Shown: positions 10,102-19,012, counted from the stretch's first letter. The stretch is DNA of 64,000 nt from Actinomycetota bacterium (GCA_003168255.1 PMSU01000055.1:21185-85184); one strand, 5' to 3'. A program made the numbers and translations. Notes: generated by a model from the sequence alone, not told the origin.

Positions 10102-10877
10102 TGGTCCTCCTCCTCGCCTAGTCCCGGTGTCTGATACCTGTGCGCCAGCATGCCGCGGCAGACACCGGCGTTTGCCTCGATGCTGACTCGTGTGGTGCGC
10201 GCTCGCCGCAGATGCAGCGGCAGCCCCTGCTCGCCGACCGTAGCGCCGGTGGCCGGGTCAATGAGCAGCGGGGCGTCGTCGCCCGAGGGCAGGGCGAGGT
10301 CGGCCCGCCGCTGCCGCAGCCGGTCCGCCGCCCGGGACGGCGGCAGCTCGCCCAGCGTCATTTCCGCCAGTGCAGCGGGCGATGTGCCCGCGGCGAGCAA
10401 GGGCCGACACACCTGGTCGGTGCCCGCCATCACGGCCTTGCGCAGGAAGTCGGCTCGCAGCTGGTCGAGCTCACCGACAGCCTCGCCGTCGAACGACCGG
10501 GCAAACCCGGCCCGGGCAGCCACCCCGCCGTTGATCACGTCAGAGGCGAAGTGATCCTCGAGCATCACCTCGGTACGGCGGACGCCTGGCAGCGCGGTCA
10601 CCGCGTCATAGGCGTCGGCGACCATCAGGAAAGCAAAGTTGGGTGCGCAAAAGTAGGTGGGCAGCCGCAACCGGACCTGCGCGTCGCCGTCGGCGGAGAC
10701 GGTGCACGACGCGACGAACCCGAGCGCGGTTATCGGCTCGTCAAGTTCCGGGTCGCGCACCGTCTCCAGCGCCGCGAGCAGTTGCGGGGTTCCGGGCCGC
10801 TGGCCGGCCGGCCCCGGGGGAGCACTGTGCACCCCGGGGCCGCCGGCGCGCGACCCGGTAGTCGCCGGAGGGCTCAT
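10098..10877 (-). CDS. MIP18/DUF59 (iron-sulfur assembly-like) protein of the prm operon
   Basis: A 259-aa protein whose first half (residues ~30-125) is a MIP18/DUF59 domain: ALETVRDPELDEPITALGFV, then TYFCAPNFAFLM with the conserved Cys77 seen in SufT/PaaD-type cluster-assembly factors. Residues 1-30 are a disordered Pro/Gly-rich tail. The C-terminal half is family-specific. It overlaps both neighbours by ATGA, so translation is coupled to the amidohydrolase and dehydrogenase. The same gene position is kept in mycobacterial mim operons. It may mature the reductase 2Fe-2S centre or assist di-iron loading; this is inference. Confidence 0.85.
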   Translation of the reverse strand: MSPPATTGSRAGGPGVHSAPPGPAGQRPGTPQLLAALETVRDPELDEPITALGFVASCTVSADGDAQVRLRLPTYFCAPNFAFLMVADAYDAVTALPGVRRTEVMLEDHFASDVINGGVAARAGFARSFDGEAVGELDQLRADFLRKAVMAGTDQVCRPLLAAGTSPAALAEMTLGELPPSRAADRLRQRRADLALPSGDDAPLLIDPATGATVGEQGLPLHLRRARTTRVSIEANAGVCRGMLAHRYQTPGLGEEEDQ

Positions 10878-11926
10878 GCCCCCCCGACCAGCTGGGCGTC
10901 GTCCTGTGCTGCTGGGCTGCCTTCGCCGGCATCCAGCCTGAGCTCGGCCGGCACTTCGATGTCGTAGAGCTTGGCCGCGTTCAGTCCGAGGATCTTCTTC
11001 TTGCCTGCGGTGCCGAGCCGCGGGTAGTCGGAGTAGTCCTCAGAGTCCGGGAAGTCCCAGTCCACGAAACCCTCGATCTGCCACTTCGGCTCCCAGATGC
11101 CGTAGTCGCTGCCGAAGGTCATCTTGTCTTCGCCGACCCAGAACAGCAGCTCGCCCATGACCTTGGCGAAGAACCGGGGCCGTGCGTGCATGAGCCCGCC
11201 GATGACCACCGAGAGACCCGCGTAGACGTTCGGCTCCTGCGTCGCCATGAAGCAGAAGTCCTCGATCCGCGGCAAGCCGACGTGCTCGACAATGAAGTTA
11301 AGGTCGGGGAAGTCGGTCGCGCAATGGTCGATGTCGGACACGTCGAAGGCATCCTTGTCCAGCGGCCAGATCGTCGGGCCCTTGTGCACGTGGACGTTCT
11401 TGATGCCGAGCTCCTGGGCGGCGGCGAGGAACTTGTAGGCCTCCGGGTCGCTCAGCTTGTAGCCCCGCGAGCCCTTGTTCCACTCCGCGGTGTACAGCTT
11501 GACTCCCTTGGACCCGAAGCGCTCGACGTTGGCCCGCAGCTCCTTCATGCCCTCGTCGCCGTCGCGGGGGTCAAACCGGGTGTTGTAGATGAACTTGCCG
11601 GGGTGCTTCTCGCCCATCAGCGCGTTGCGCTCGGTGGTGTTGAAGCCCTCCTTGTACCACTCCTTCAGGTATGTGGGCTGGAAGACCGCAACGTCGACAT
11701 AACCGTCCTCGAAGACGTCCTTCATCAGGTCGTCCTCGGAGTACTTCTGGAAGTGCTCAATCGACCAGTGTGTCTCCGGCGGCCCGAGCCCCTGATAAGC
11801 GTGGAAGCACTCGATCCAGCCCTTGGCGTACTGCTCCGCTCCCTCGACCCAGTTGTCCGGGGCTGCGTTCCAGTAGTGCATATGGCTATCGACAACGAAG
11901 TACTTCTCGCCGTCCTTCTGGTACAC
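10874..11926 (-). CDS. Amidohydrolase-2 family metal hydrolase of the prm operon
   Basis: A 350-aa TIM-barrel metalloenzyme of the amidohydrolase-2 (ACMSD-like) type. It has the HxH pair His15/His17 in VDSHMHYW, a strand-5 His in VHVHKGP, a strand-6 His in FIVEHVG and the strand-8 Asp in FGSDYGI. The start is GTG at 11926 with GAGGAGGA 5 nt upstream. Family enzymes hydrolyse or decarboxylate small acids, but the substrate in alkane operons is not established to my knowledge. It is separated from prmD by an 82-bp gap containing a long hairpin and overlaps the next gene by ATGA. Confidence 0.9.
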   Translation of the reverse strand: MYQKDGEKYFVVDSHMHYWNAAPDNWVEGAEQYAKGWIECFHAYQGLGPPETHWSIEHFQKYSEDDLMKDVFEDGYVDVAVFQPTYLKEWYKEGFNTTERNALMGEKHPGKFIYNTRFDPRDGDEGMKELRANVERFGSKGVKLYTAEWNKGSRGYKLSDPEAYKFLAAAQELGIKNVHVHKGPTIWPLDKDAFDVSDIDHCATDFPDLNFIVEHVGLPRIEDFCFMATQEPNVYAGLSVVIGGLMHARPRFFAKVMGELLFWVGEDKMTFGSDYGIWEPKWQIEGFVDWDFPDSEDYSDYPRLGTAGKKKILGLNAAKLYDIEVPAELRLDAGEGSPAAQDDAQLVGGA

Positions 11927-11956
11927 GGTTCCTCCTCGTGGTGGGCGAGCGGCGAC

Positions 11957-11994
11957 GGGCCCGGCGGCAGCAATTTCTGCTAGCCGCTGGGCCC
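11957..11994 (-). promoter_or_regulatory. Intercistronic hairpin between prmD and amidohydrolase
   Basis: Arms GGGCCC-GGCGGC-AGCA and TGCT-A-GCCGCT-GGGCCC pair almost completely around a 5-nt loop. No T-tract follows, so it is likelier an mRNA processing or stability element, or a partial terminator, than a full stop. Confidence 0.6.
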
Positions 11995-12008
11995 GCAGGC
12001 GACAAGAC

Positions 12009-12377
12009 CTAATTAGCCGTCAAGTCGAAGCCGATATATTCGGCCGCGTCCTCAGGGTTGGCGAACATGATCGTCCGGTCGTCTTCGTGAATCATGCGAC
12101 CGTAGTGCGTGGACATGTTCTCCTCGAACTCCGCTGCGTCGAAGAAGCCGGGCTCCTCGCCGAGTGCTTCGGAGATCTCGTCGTAGACGAAGTCCATTCG
12201 GCGGACAGCGTCAACACGGACCATGGATGGCAGCGCCATTACGGTGACGCCGGGCTTGGTGCTCATTACCTGGGCCATTACGGCGCCCACCTGGTTGTTC
12301 ATCAGCGTGACGCCACACAGGTTGGACGCTGTGTTGTTTGACTTGTACCGGCTCTCCGCCGTCTTGAACGTGGTCAC
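12009..12377 (-). CDS. prmD: Propane monooxygenase coupling (effector) protein
   Basis: A 122-aa effector of the soluble di-iron monooxygenase, like MmoB/MimD. It docks on the hydroxylase and tunes oxygen activation. The family signature is visible in [20 protein letters not shown], the region of residues ~27-46, and in the C-terminal [10 protein letters not shown]. There is no cofactor. It starts in the ATGA overlap with prmC, which fits stoichiometric co-production. Confidence 0.93.
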   Translation of the reverse strand: MTTFKTAESRYKSNNTASNLCGVTLMNNQVGAVMAQVMSTKPGVTVMALPSMVRVDAVRRMDFVYDEISEALGEEPGFFDAAEFEENMSTHYGRMIHEDDRTIMFANPEDAAEYIGFDLTAN

Positions 12378-13537
12378 TGGGCCAGCTCCTTCGGGGTCTC
12401 CAGGCCAAGGTCGGACAGGATGCCGCTGAAGCGGCTCTTCGCGCGGTCGAGACCGTCCTCGAAGCGGGGTGGCTTCGAGTCAGGCTGCGACCAGATCGGC
12501 TGGAGCGTGCGGGCCGCATCGATGGCGCGCGGCACCCAGGTTGACAGCCACTGCTGGAGGAGCGCCTTGTTGTGGTCTGCGAACTCGCGGTCATTGGTCA
12601 GCAGCACGAACATCGCGGTGGTGTATCGCAGATCCCGCTCGGCGTAGTCGTATTCCTCCGCGCCGATGACCGTGGGAGTGACGAAGTCGCCGTTGCGGGG
12701 TGCGGCCTGCTGCACCAGCCCGCTCCTGAACAGCTCGCCTACCAGCGGCTCAAAGATCACGTTCGCCGCGAAGATCGCCTCGCACCAGTCGTCAATGCCG
12801 GTGAGCTGCTCGGCGACCTTGCGGACTCCCTGCCACGCCGGGTCGCTGTTCCACGTCTCGATGTGCGCCGCGCCGTCGAAATCGGGGACCTCTTCGCTCA
12901 GCGTGAGGTTGTACAGGGCCAGGTCCTGCGCGGCCCTGATCCTGTGCATGCTGTTGACCGAGATCGCGTTGTTGTGCATGTTCGTCGGGGCCCGGCGGTT
13001 GGCGTTGGCGAACAAGTACAGCCCCAGGCCATGGTCCACGTGCATCCAGGCGCCAAGGTGGCGCTCTACGAAGGTCACCCAGTTGCGGTTCCACTGCTCG
13101 AACGCCTTCGACTGCCTGGCCGCGTCGATGTTCTGGTTGAGCTGGCGCACGACGTTGGAGTTGTACCGGTAGAAGGTGAGTTCCCACTCCTCGTTAGGGT
13201 CGCGGAACTCGTGCCAGCCGGTGGCCGGCCAGTCATAGCCCTTGCCGCCCGATCCTGGGTAGCGCTTCGGCTCGGGCCGGTCCGATCCCCAGGCCTTCAG
13301 GGCGGTCCAGTCCAGCGGGTACCCGCCGCGGCCGTCGGAGAATCCGTACAGCCAGCCTTGGGCAAGGTAATGCCGCGGGTCAGGCTGGACCTCGACGGTG
13401 ACGTCTTCGTAGTGGGTCTGCTTGCGCTTCTGCGGGGTGTAGTAGTTGAACCGTCGGGCAGTGGAGTCGGGGAATTCTTGGGCGCCGGCCTCGGCATCGG
13501 TAAAGTGTGGCTTCGGCAGGTCGCGTCCGGTAGTCAT
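12374..13537 (-). CDS. prmC: Propane monooxygenase hydroxylase small (beta) subunit
   Basis: A 387-aa beta subunit of the group-5 soluble di-iron monooxygenase. It is all-helical, ferritin-like and lacks metal ligands, as expected. Recognisable stretches include [20 protein letters not shown] near residue 28 and [19 protein letters not shown] in the centre. It pairs with PrmA to make the alpha2-beta2 hydroxylase. GAAGGAAGGA precedes the ATG. A 94-bp gap with a hairpin separates it from prmB; it overlaps prmD. Confidence 0.93.
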   Translation of the reverse strand: MTTGRDLPKPHFTDAEAGAQEFPDSTARRFNYYTPQKRKQTHYEDVTVEVQPDPRHYLAQGWLYGFSDGRGGYPLDWTALKAWGSDRPEPKRYPGSGGKGYDWPATGWHEFRDPNEEWELTFYRYNSNVVRQLNQNIDAARQSKAFEQWNRNWVTFVERHLGAWMHVDHGLGLYLFANANRRAPTNMHNNAISVNSMHRIRAAQDLALYNLTLSEEVPDFDGAAHIETWNSDPAWQGVRKVAEQLTGIDDWCEAIFAANVIFEPLVGELFRSGLVQQAAPRNGDFVTPTVIGAEEYDYAERDLRYTTAMFVLLTNDREFADHNKALLQQWLSTWVPRAIDAARTLQPIWSQPDSKPPRFEDGLDRAKSRFSGILSDLGLETPKELAQ

Positions 13538-13591
13538 GAGGTCCTTCCTTCACCTGTAGTGTTCAACCGATGTCGCCACCGGGCTTTGTCA

Positions 13592-13616
13592 CCAGCCGTG
13601 CTGGCGGACCGGCTGG
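13592..13616 (-). promoter_or_regulatory. Intercistronic hairpin between prmB and prmC
   Basis: Perfect 7-bp arms (CCAGCCG and CGGCTGG) surround an 11-nt loop in the prmB-prmC gap. It is weaker than the hairpins at 14706 and 11957. Confidence 0.4.
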
Positions 13617-13631
13617 GTTCTCCCACGCCGT

Positions 13632-14675
13632 TCATTCGGGGTCACCCGTGGTAGTGAACTTGTCGAAGTACACGCGCTTCTCTGGCACGCCGAGCTGGCT
13701 AAGCAACGGCATCGCCGCTTCCACCATCGGCGGCGGACCGCAGATGTAGGCGTGCGCGTCTTTCAGGTTGGCCTCATGCTTCTTCACCACGTCGGTGATC
13801 AGGCCTACCTCGCCGTCCCAGTCATCGGAATCCTCCGGCTCGGATAGTGCAGGCACATAACGGAAACCCGCCAGAGTCCCCTCGAGTGCGCGCAGCTCCT
13901 CGTCGAAGCACAGATCTTTCCGGCGCCTCGCGCCGTAGTAGTAAGTGGCCTTGCGGTTGATGCCGCGCTCGGACATCGAGCGAAGCAGCGCCAGGATGGG
14001 CGCCATCCCCGCCCCGCCGCCCACGAAGACCAAGTCCGTCTCGTGACCTTCGCGGAGCGTGAACACGCCGAACGGCCCGGTCAAGTTGAGCTGGTCGCCG
14101 ACGGCGAGGCGGCTGTCCAGGAAGTCCGAGAACAGCCCGTCCGGGTAGACCTTGATGATGAACTCAAGCCTGCCGTCCTCACGGCAGGACGTGTTCGCCA
14201 TCGAGAACGAACGGGTGGATTCTGTACCGGGTACGGCGATATCGACGTACTGCCCGGGGAAAAACTTGATCTCCTTGGGCTCGATCAGCCGCAGCACCAG
14301 GTGCCGCATGTCGTGCGTGACGGGGTCGTTGGACACCACCTCGGCCACTGCCTCCTGGATGGGCAGGCCGGAGCGGATCATGTCCTCGTCGAAGTTGAGC
14401 AGCTCGATCGTCACGTCCTCGTAGGGGTGCGCCCGGCACAGCAGGGTGAACCCCTCCTCCCGCTCGTAGTCGGGAAGGGCGAACGTCGAGTACTTGTCGA
14501 GCTCGATGTCTTCGCCGTCGAGGATAAACGACTTGCAGGCTGAGCACTGCCCCTCCTTGCAGCCGTGCATGAGCATGATTCCCTGCTCAGCCGCTGCGCG
14601 CAGGATGTTCTGATCCTCGCCGACCTCGATCTCGATACCGACTGGCTCAAATCTCACGACATGCTTGTCGGCCAT
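13632..14675 (-). CDS. prmB: Propane monooxygenase NADH reductase component
   Basis: A 347-aa electron-transfer reductase. The N-terminal plant-type ferredoxin domain has cluster cysteines Cys39, Cys44, Cys47 and Cys80 (GCKEGQCSACK ... LLCRAHP). An FAD domain with RSFSMAN follows, then an NADH domain with GGGAGMAPI and a C-terminal YICGPPPM-type loop. It passes electrons from NADH via FAD and 2Fe-2S to the hydroxylase. I use ATG 14675, preceded by GAGGGAG; the frame is open 249 bp upstream, but that stretch runs back into prmA and lacks coding character. Confidence 0.95.
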   Translation of the reverse strand: MADKHVVRFEPVGIEIEVGEDQNILRAAAEQGIMLMHGCKEGQCSACKSFILDGEDIELDKYSTFALPDYEREEGFTLLCRAHPYEDVTIELLNFDEDMIRSGLPIQEAVAEVVSNDPVTHDMRHLVLRLIEPKEIKFFPGQYVDIAVPGTESTRSFSMANTSCREDGRLEFIIKVYPDGLFSDFLDSRLAVGDQLNLTGPFGVFTLREGHETDLVFVGGGAGMAPILALLRSMSERGINRKATYYYGARRRKDLCFDEELRALEGTLAGFRYVPALSEPEDSDDWDGEVGLITDVVKKHEANLKDAHAYICGPPPMVEAAMPLLSQLGVPEKRVYFDKFTTTGDPE

Positions 14676-14705
14676 GGCTCCCTCGCGGACTGTGCTGCCG
14701 GCAGA

Positions 14706-14747
14706 GCAGGGGGAGGGCCGGGGTTGTGCCCCGGGCCCTCTCCCTGC
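14706..14747 (-). promoter_or_regulatory. Intercistronic hairpin between prmA and prmB
   Basis: GCAGGG-GGAGGGCC and GGGCCCTC-TCCCTGC form a long GC stem around a GGGGTTGTGCCCC tip. It lies directly after prmA and before the prmB ribosome binding site. It plausibly protects prmA mRNA or reduces downstream expression. Confidence 0.6.
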
Positions 14748-14776
14748 TAGACGACCAGCTTGTTTCCGGCTACCGG

Positions 14777-16441
14777 TCAGGCGTCCACGGGTGCCGGCCG
14801 ACCGGCCGGGCCCTGGCGGTTGTAGTCCGCCTTGAACGCCACTCGCTCTTCCGGCGTCATCTCGTTCAGGATGACGTTCGGGCTGAGCACCGGGCCCATC
14901 TTGCGCAGGTGGTCGAGCGTCCACATCTTCTTGGGGTCATCCAGGTTCAGATGCGGCTGCGCGACCATCGTCTTGCCGTCGTCACGCACATAGCCCATGT
15001 CGGACACGACGTCGGCCCAGTTCCAGCCGTGGTACAGGGTCTCCCACTCGCGGTTCCCGATCAGCTTGCCCATGTTCGGGGTTGACCGGCCCTGGTAGGT
15101 CGGCCGGAAGGCCTCCACGTCGGTCCAGCGGCACATCTCGTGGCAGTAGGTGCGTACCTGGCCGTCGATCTCGTCGATGACCATGTCCTCGCGGACGAGG
15201 CACGGCACCATGCAGGTCCAGCAGCGGTGCGGGTACACGTAGTCGACGTTCTCGGCCACGATCGGGTGGTGCCCGTTCGGCGTCGAGAGGCGGTTGTAGT
15301 TCTCCCACCACTTGCCGTACTTGTCGTACCAGCCCGGGTACTTGTACTCGAACCACTCGAAGTCGGTGTCGGTCATCGGGTCGATCCGCCAGTAGTTCGC
15401 CAGCCAGCCGGTGGCGAAGAACTGGGCGACCTCATGCACGTAGCCCTTGTTCCAGATCTGGTTCCAGGCTTCTTCGATGAGGTCGTGCGGGATAACCAGG
15501 CCGTACTTCTCCAGCGGCACGAGGTAGCTGCGGTAGTAGTCGTCGTAGATCCACCGACGCCACATCTCCGCGTAGCTTTCCCGGTCCTTGCGGCGGTCCT
15601 TGGTGCCGTACTCGATGAACGTGCCGATCGCCGCGTCCACCACCCGGTGGTTGTTCCACCATGCGTAGCGCAGGTCGCGCTCGAGTAGCTGGTGGTTGCC
15701 TTCGTCGGCCAGCGCCATCAGCAGCGTCGCGTAACCGTTGCTGATGTGCCTGGACTCGTCGGACTGCACCGAGTGGAACACCGTTGGCAGCAGGTAGTCG
15801 CCGTTGGCGGCAGCCTCGGCCGGCATGGCCACGAACAGGGTGTTCGTGAACGCCGTCTCGGCCACGATCGTCAGGTAGATGCTGGCAGCCGTGATGGCGT
15901 CACCAGTGATGAAGCCCTCGGCGAACTGCCGGCCGATCGTCCCGCAGTAGTCGTTGTGGAAGTTACGGAGGCTGTTGTTGAAGCCCGCCGGGTCGATGTA
16001 GTTGTTCATGTACAGGCGCTTGAGGTTCTGCTGGATCGTCGAGTGGCGTACCTCGTCGATCATCTGGATCGCCTGACCGTTGTGCAGCTCAGGGTTCGGG
16101 ACGGTGCGGAACAGCAGTGGCATCGCTCGCGCGGCCGAGACCTCGGGTAGCGGAATGATGCTCAGGAACAGCTTCTGCCACTCCAGCCAGCGCTCTTGCA
16201 CCTGGCGGAACATGTTCCCGCGGATGGCGCCGTCGGAGGCTCCGTAGACTCGATGGTCCTTCTCTTCCTGCATGGGGAAGTAGGACCGGAGGACCTGCTT
16301 GAGCGGGTCCTTCTTTTGCGACTTCTCGAACGTGTAGTCCGTTCCGTACTGCGCAACTGGCTCGTGGTACTGCGGCTCCCAGGACAGTTCCTGGATCTTC
16401 TGGTGGGCCTTTGCCACGCTCTGGCGACTCAAACCTGTCAC
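14777..16441 (-). CDS. prmA: Propane 2-monooxygenase hydroxylase large (alpha) subunit
   Basis: A 554-aa catalytic subunit of the PrmA/MimA type. The six di-iron ligands are all present: Glu100, Glu130-x-x-His133 (IDEVRHS), Glu195 (VAETAF) and Glu229-x-x-His232 (SDESRHI). Their spacings of 30, 65 and 34 are exactly those of MmoX. The C-terminal CWTCMVPC plus TYCHEMC form a likely zinc site typical of this group. It hydroxylates propane (and probably acetone or phenols in relatives). The start is GTG at 16441 with GAAGGG upstream; a 150-nt leader contains one of the two operators. It resembles mycobacterial MimA closely as far as I remember that sequence. Confidence 0.96.
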   Translation of the reverse strand: MTGLSRQSVAKAHQKIQELSWEPQYHEPVAQYGTDYTFEKSQKKDPLKQVLRSYFPMQEEKDHRVYGASDGAIRGNMFRQVQERWLEWQKLFLSIIPLPEVSAARAMPLLFRTVPNPELHNGQAIQMIDEVRHSTIQQNLKRLYMNNYIDPAGFNNSLRNFHNDYCGTIGRQFAEGFITGDAITAASIYLTIVAETAFTNTLFVAMPAEAAANGDYLLPTVFHSVQSDESRHISNGYATLLMALADEGNHQLLERDLRYAWWNNHRVVDAAIGTFIEYGTKDRRKDRESYAEMWRRWIYDDYYRSYLVPLEKYGLVIPHDLIEEAWNQIWNKGYVHEVAQFFATGWLANYWRIDPMTDTDFEWFEYKYPGWYDKYGKWWENYNRLSTPNGHHPIVAENVDYVYPHRCWTCMVPCLVREDMVIDEIDGQVRTYCHEMCRWTDVEAFRPTYQGRSTPNMGKLIGNREWETLYHGWNWADVVSDMGYVRDDGKTMVAQPHLNLDDPKKMWTLDHLRKMGPVLSPNVILNEMTPEERVAFKADYNRQGPAGRPAPVDA

Positions 16442-16594
16442 CCCTACCCTTCATTCGGGCCGATTGGACGGCCTCCTGCAGCCTTGATCGTCTTCGGCGA
16501 CGTTGGCGCCTCAGCTCGCCGGCCGGCCCAATTGACCGTCCGGCAGAAAGGTCCTCGTGTGCTGAATCTCACCGCGTGCAAGGACATTTGTGGC

Positions 16595-16607
16595 TCTCAA
16601 CATGAGA
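16595..16607. promoter_or_regulatory. Operator copy 1: TCTCA-ACA-TGAGA upstream of prmA
   Basis: A perfect 5-bp inverted repeat with a 3-nt centre lies 154 bp upstream of the prmA start. Fifteen bases (TCTCAACATGAGACA) are identical to the second copy at 16955-16969. It is probably a binding site of the AcoR/MimR-type activator encoded at 17077. Confidence 0.65.
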
Positions 16608-16655
16608 CAGCGGCAGCCGGGCCGGCGCCGCTGATCAGAGGGCCCGGCCAGCGGG

Positions 16656-16904
16656 TCAGCTCTCGCCGAACACAGCCGACCGGATCTCCTCGAGGTGTTG
16701 CCGGACATCCCGGGAGATCTCCAGATTCCCCTCCGCCGCAGGCTCGATGCCCAGGCACCTGAGCAACTCTGCGGCCGGGCCTCCCGGATCCCCGGCCTCA
16801 CCGAGGACCGGATGTAGGCCTTGGTCGGCCAAATGATGAAACACCAGATTTACGATGCTCCAGGGATTAAATGTCTCGTGCCGTGGTTCAGCGGGCTGCT
16901 CCAT
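16656..16904 (-). CDS. Small uncharacterised protein upstream of prmA, 82 aa
   Basis: Start ATG 16904 is supported by AGGAGG 7 nt upstream; longer frames lack a site. The sequence begins MEQPAEPRHETFNPWSIVNL and has a compact helical body (NLVFHHLADQGLHPVLGE, EEIRSAVFGES). There are no cofactor motifs and no signal peptide. It is first in line with prmABCD, 214 bp upstream, with its own operator copy in front and another between it and prmA. I do not recognise a characterised homologue. An accessory or regulatory protein of the monooxygenase is plausible. Confidence 0.7.
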   Translation of the reverse strand: MEQPAEPRHETFNPWSIVNLVFHHLADQGLHPVLGEAGDPGGPAAELLRCLGIEPAAEGNLEISRDVRQHLEEIRSAVFGES

Positions 16905-16953
16905 CGGGCACCTCCTAGCCGACGCATCAAAAGGCGTTCGGCACGTAGCGGCG

Positions 16954-16968
16954 GTCTCAACATGAGAC
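16954..16968. promoter_or_regulatory. Operator copy 2: GTCTCA-ACA-TGAGAC in divergent promoter region
   Basis: A perfect 6-bp inverted repeat lies 49 bp upstream of the 82-aa gene and 108 bp upstream of the regulator gene, just before the regulator's candidate -35. It is therefore placed to control both directions. Confidence 0.7.
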
Positions 16969-16974
16969 ATACCC

Positions 16975-17002
16975 TTGTAACAGCGCGTTTACTTTGTAGG
17001 TA
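16975..17002 (+). promoter_or_regulatory. Candidate promoter of the regulator gene
   Basis: TTGTAA (16975-16980) and TAGGTA (16997-17002) are spaced by 16 bp, right after operator copy 2. There is no -24/-12 (GG..GC) element, which fits an organism lacking sigma-54. Confidence 0.4.
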
Positions 17003-17076
17003 CGACGCACACCTCGGACGCCACCCCCGTGGGCACCCACGACCCGCAAAGCGAGACAGGGAGGCAAGGAAGCGCC

Positions 17077-18891
17077 ATGTCGACGGCAGCAGCAGTGAAC
17101 CCACCGACTTTAACCGACAGTGACGGGTTGGCCCTGTCGCGCCAGCGATTCCTGACTTTCGAGTCGGTCGAGCCGCATCGGGTGCGCGACACGATCCTGG
17201 CGTCGTGGTGGCGATCCCGGCGGTGGAACGTCGCGGCCGACCACATTGACCTGGCCTATACCGGCGACCCGAACCTCGACACCGCGCTGACCCGCAGCGC
17301 CATGCCGGTGCTGAGAAGCCTGCGGGAGCACCTGGACACCCAGCCGATCAGCGTCATCCTCACCGACGCCGCCGGGGTGGTTCTCTCCCGGCTGGCGGCC
17401 GACAATGAGCTTGACCGGCACCTCGACAGCGTCCAGCTCGCTCCGGGCTTCAGCTATGCCGAGGAGACGGTCGGTACCAACGGAATCGGCACGGCGCTCG
17501 AGGGCGGCCGGCCGATGCACGTGTTCGGCCACGAGCACTATGCGGAACACCTGGAGAACCTCGCCTGCGCCGGGGTGCCGATCCGGCACCCCATCTCCGG
17601 CGTGACCCTCGGCGCGGTGGATCTGACCTGCTGGCGCAAGGACGCCGACCGGCTGCTGATCACGCTTGCCAAGACCACCGCCGACCAGATCACCCAGGCG
17701 CTGCTCACCGACAGCGGCGCTCGGGAATTCGAGCTGCTTCAGGAGTATCTGCGCGCCTGCCGGCGCAGCGCGGGGATCGTGCTCGCGGTCAACAAAGAAG
17801 TCGTCATGATGAACGAGCAGGCCCGGCAGGTGCTCGACCCGGGCGACCAGGTAGTGCTGCTCGCGCAGGCAACCGACCTGCTGACCAGCCGTCACCCGGT
17901 CCCGGTGGTCGTGGAGCTGCCCACCGGTGCCAAGGCGCGGCTGTACTGCCGCCCGGTGCGAAGCGACGACCCGAGGGCCGGCGGTGTCCTGCATGTCAAG
18001 CTGCTCGAGTCGGGCAGCCGGGTGGCCGGCGAGCCCGGGCCCGCGCCCAGGCTCCAGATGTTCCTGCCTGGCCTGGTCGGCTCAGGCCCGTTGTGGCTGC
18101 GCGGCTGCCACCAGGTCGATGAGATGTACGCGGCGGGGGAGTGGCTTGCCATCGAAGGCGAGCCAGGGGTCGGCAAGCTGGCCCTGCTCAGGGCGGTGCA
18201 CCAGCGACGGAACCCGGCAGGCCGCTTCCACGTGCTGGACGCCGCTGAGGCGGTCGACCAGGAGTGGCAGGTGACGGCCCGCAGGGAGCTGCTCGACGGG
18301 GAGGGGTGCCTGGTCATCCGGCATGTCGACCGGCTGAGCGCCCGTCGGCTGCACGCGCTGTCGGCCGCCCTCCAGGAGGCGATGGCCGCGGGCCAGCAGG
18401 ACTCACTGTGGGTGGCTGTCACCCTCAGCAAGCGCCCCGCGGCCGGCGGCCTGGCCGATCTGCTGCGATTCTTCCCGAGCACGGTGGAGCTGCCCCCGCT
18501 CCGGCATCACGCCGAGGACCTGCACGAGCTCGTGCCGTTCTTCATCGCGAAGCTCAACCAGTACCCGCGGCTGGTCTGCTCGCCCGAGGCGATGCAGCTG
18601 CTGCTGCGGTCGAGCTGGCCCGGCAACACCGAGCAGCTCTGGCAGGTGCTGAGGAAGGTGGTGCAGCACCGCCGTACCGGGACGATCACCCCGAACGACC
18701 TGCCGCCGGAATGCTGGACGGTGAGCCGCCGGATGCTCAGCCCGCTGGAATCGATGGAGCGCGACGCGATCGTGCAGAGCCTGCTGGACTATAAGGGCAA
18801 TAAGGTCAAAGCGGCCGAATCGCTCGGAATGTCCCGCGCAACTATTTATCGCAAGATCCACGAATACGGGATCGTCACCCCCTCCAGCTGA
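17077..18891 (+). CDS. mimR: AcoR/MimR-type transcriptional activator of the propane operon
   Basis: A 604-aa regulator. Residues ~25-220 contain a GAF-type sensor (FSYAEETVGTNGIGTALEGG is the hallmark of AcoR-like proteins). Residues ~335-520 are a shortened AAA+ domain: Walker A GEPGVGK at 361-367 is intact and a degenerate Walker B (CLVIRHVDRLS) follows. The GAFTGA loop needed to contact sigma-54 is absent. The C-terminus is a Fis-type helix-turn-helix (KAAESLGMSRATIYRKIHEY). ATG 17077 follows AAGGAAG; the frame opens 48 bp earlier without a site. It is divergent to the prm operon and predicted to induce it. The gene symbol is by analogy with the mycobacterial mim system. Confidence 0.9.
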   Translation: MSTAAAVNPPTLTDSDGLALSRQRFLTFESVEPHRVRDTILASWWRSRRWNVAADHIDLAYTGDPNLDTALTRSAMPVLRSLREHLDTQPISVILTDAAGVVLSRLAADNELDRHLDSVQLAPGFSYAEETVGTNGIGTALEGGRPMHVFGHEHYAEHLENLACAGVPIRHPISGVTLGAVDLTCWRKDADRLLITLAKTTADQITQALLTDSGAREFELLQEYLRACRRSAGIVLAVNKEVVMMNEQARQVLDPGDQVVLLAQATDLLTSRHPVPVVVELPTGAKARLYCRPVRSDDPRAGGVLHVKLLESGSRVAGEPGPAPRLQMFLPGLVGSGPLWLRGCHQVDEMYAAGEWLAIEGEPGVGKLALLRAVHQRRNPAGRFHVLDAAEAVDQEWQVTARRELLDGEGCLVIRHVDRLSARRLHALSAALQEAMAAGQQDSLWVAVTLSKRPAAGGLADLLRFFPSTVELPPLRHHAEDLHELVPFFIAKLNQYPRLVCSPEAMQLLLRSSWPGNTEQLWQVLRKVVQHRRTGTITPNDLPPECWTVSRRMLSPLESMERDAIVQSLLDYKGNKVKAAESLGMSRATIYRKIHEYGIVTPSS

Positions 18892-18974
18892 TCATCTTGG
18901 TGTTTCTCCAGCGCCCCGTTTTGTCCCTTTGCTGTCACAAAACCCCCCTCCACCCCATGTGACGGACCTCTCAA

Positions 18975-19012
18975 CCCACTTGTGACTCAGCTCTTTGCCC
19001 ACTTGTGACTCA
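18975..19012 (+). promoter_or_regulatory. Direct repeat CCCACTTGTGACTCA x2 upstream of AceTr gene
   Basis: Two identical 15-mers start 23 bp apart (18975 and 18998), about two helical turns, upstream of the transporter. Just before them GTCACA and TGTGAC (18935-18963) form an inverted repeat. Tandem activator sites are the likely reading; the protein is unknown. Confidence 0.5.

Noticed and set aside
17077..18891. Sigma-54-dependent promoter control
   Set aside because: The activator lacks GAFTGA and no -24/-12 element was found upstream of prmA or the 82-aa gene.
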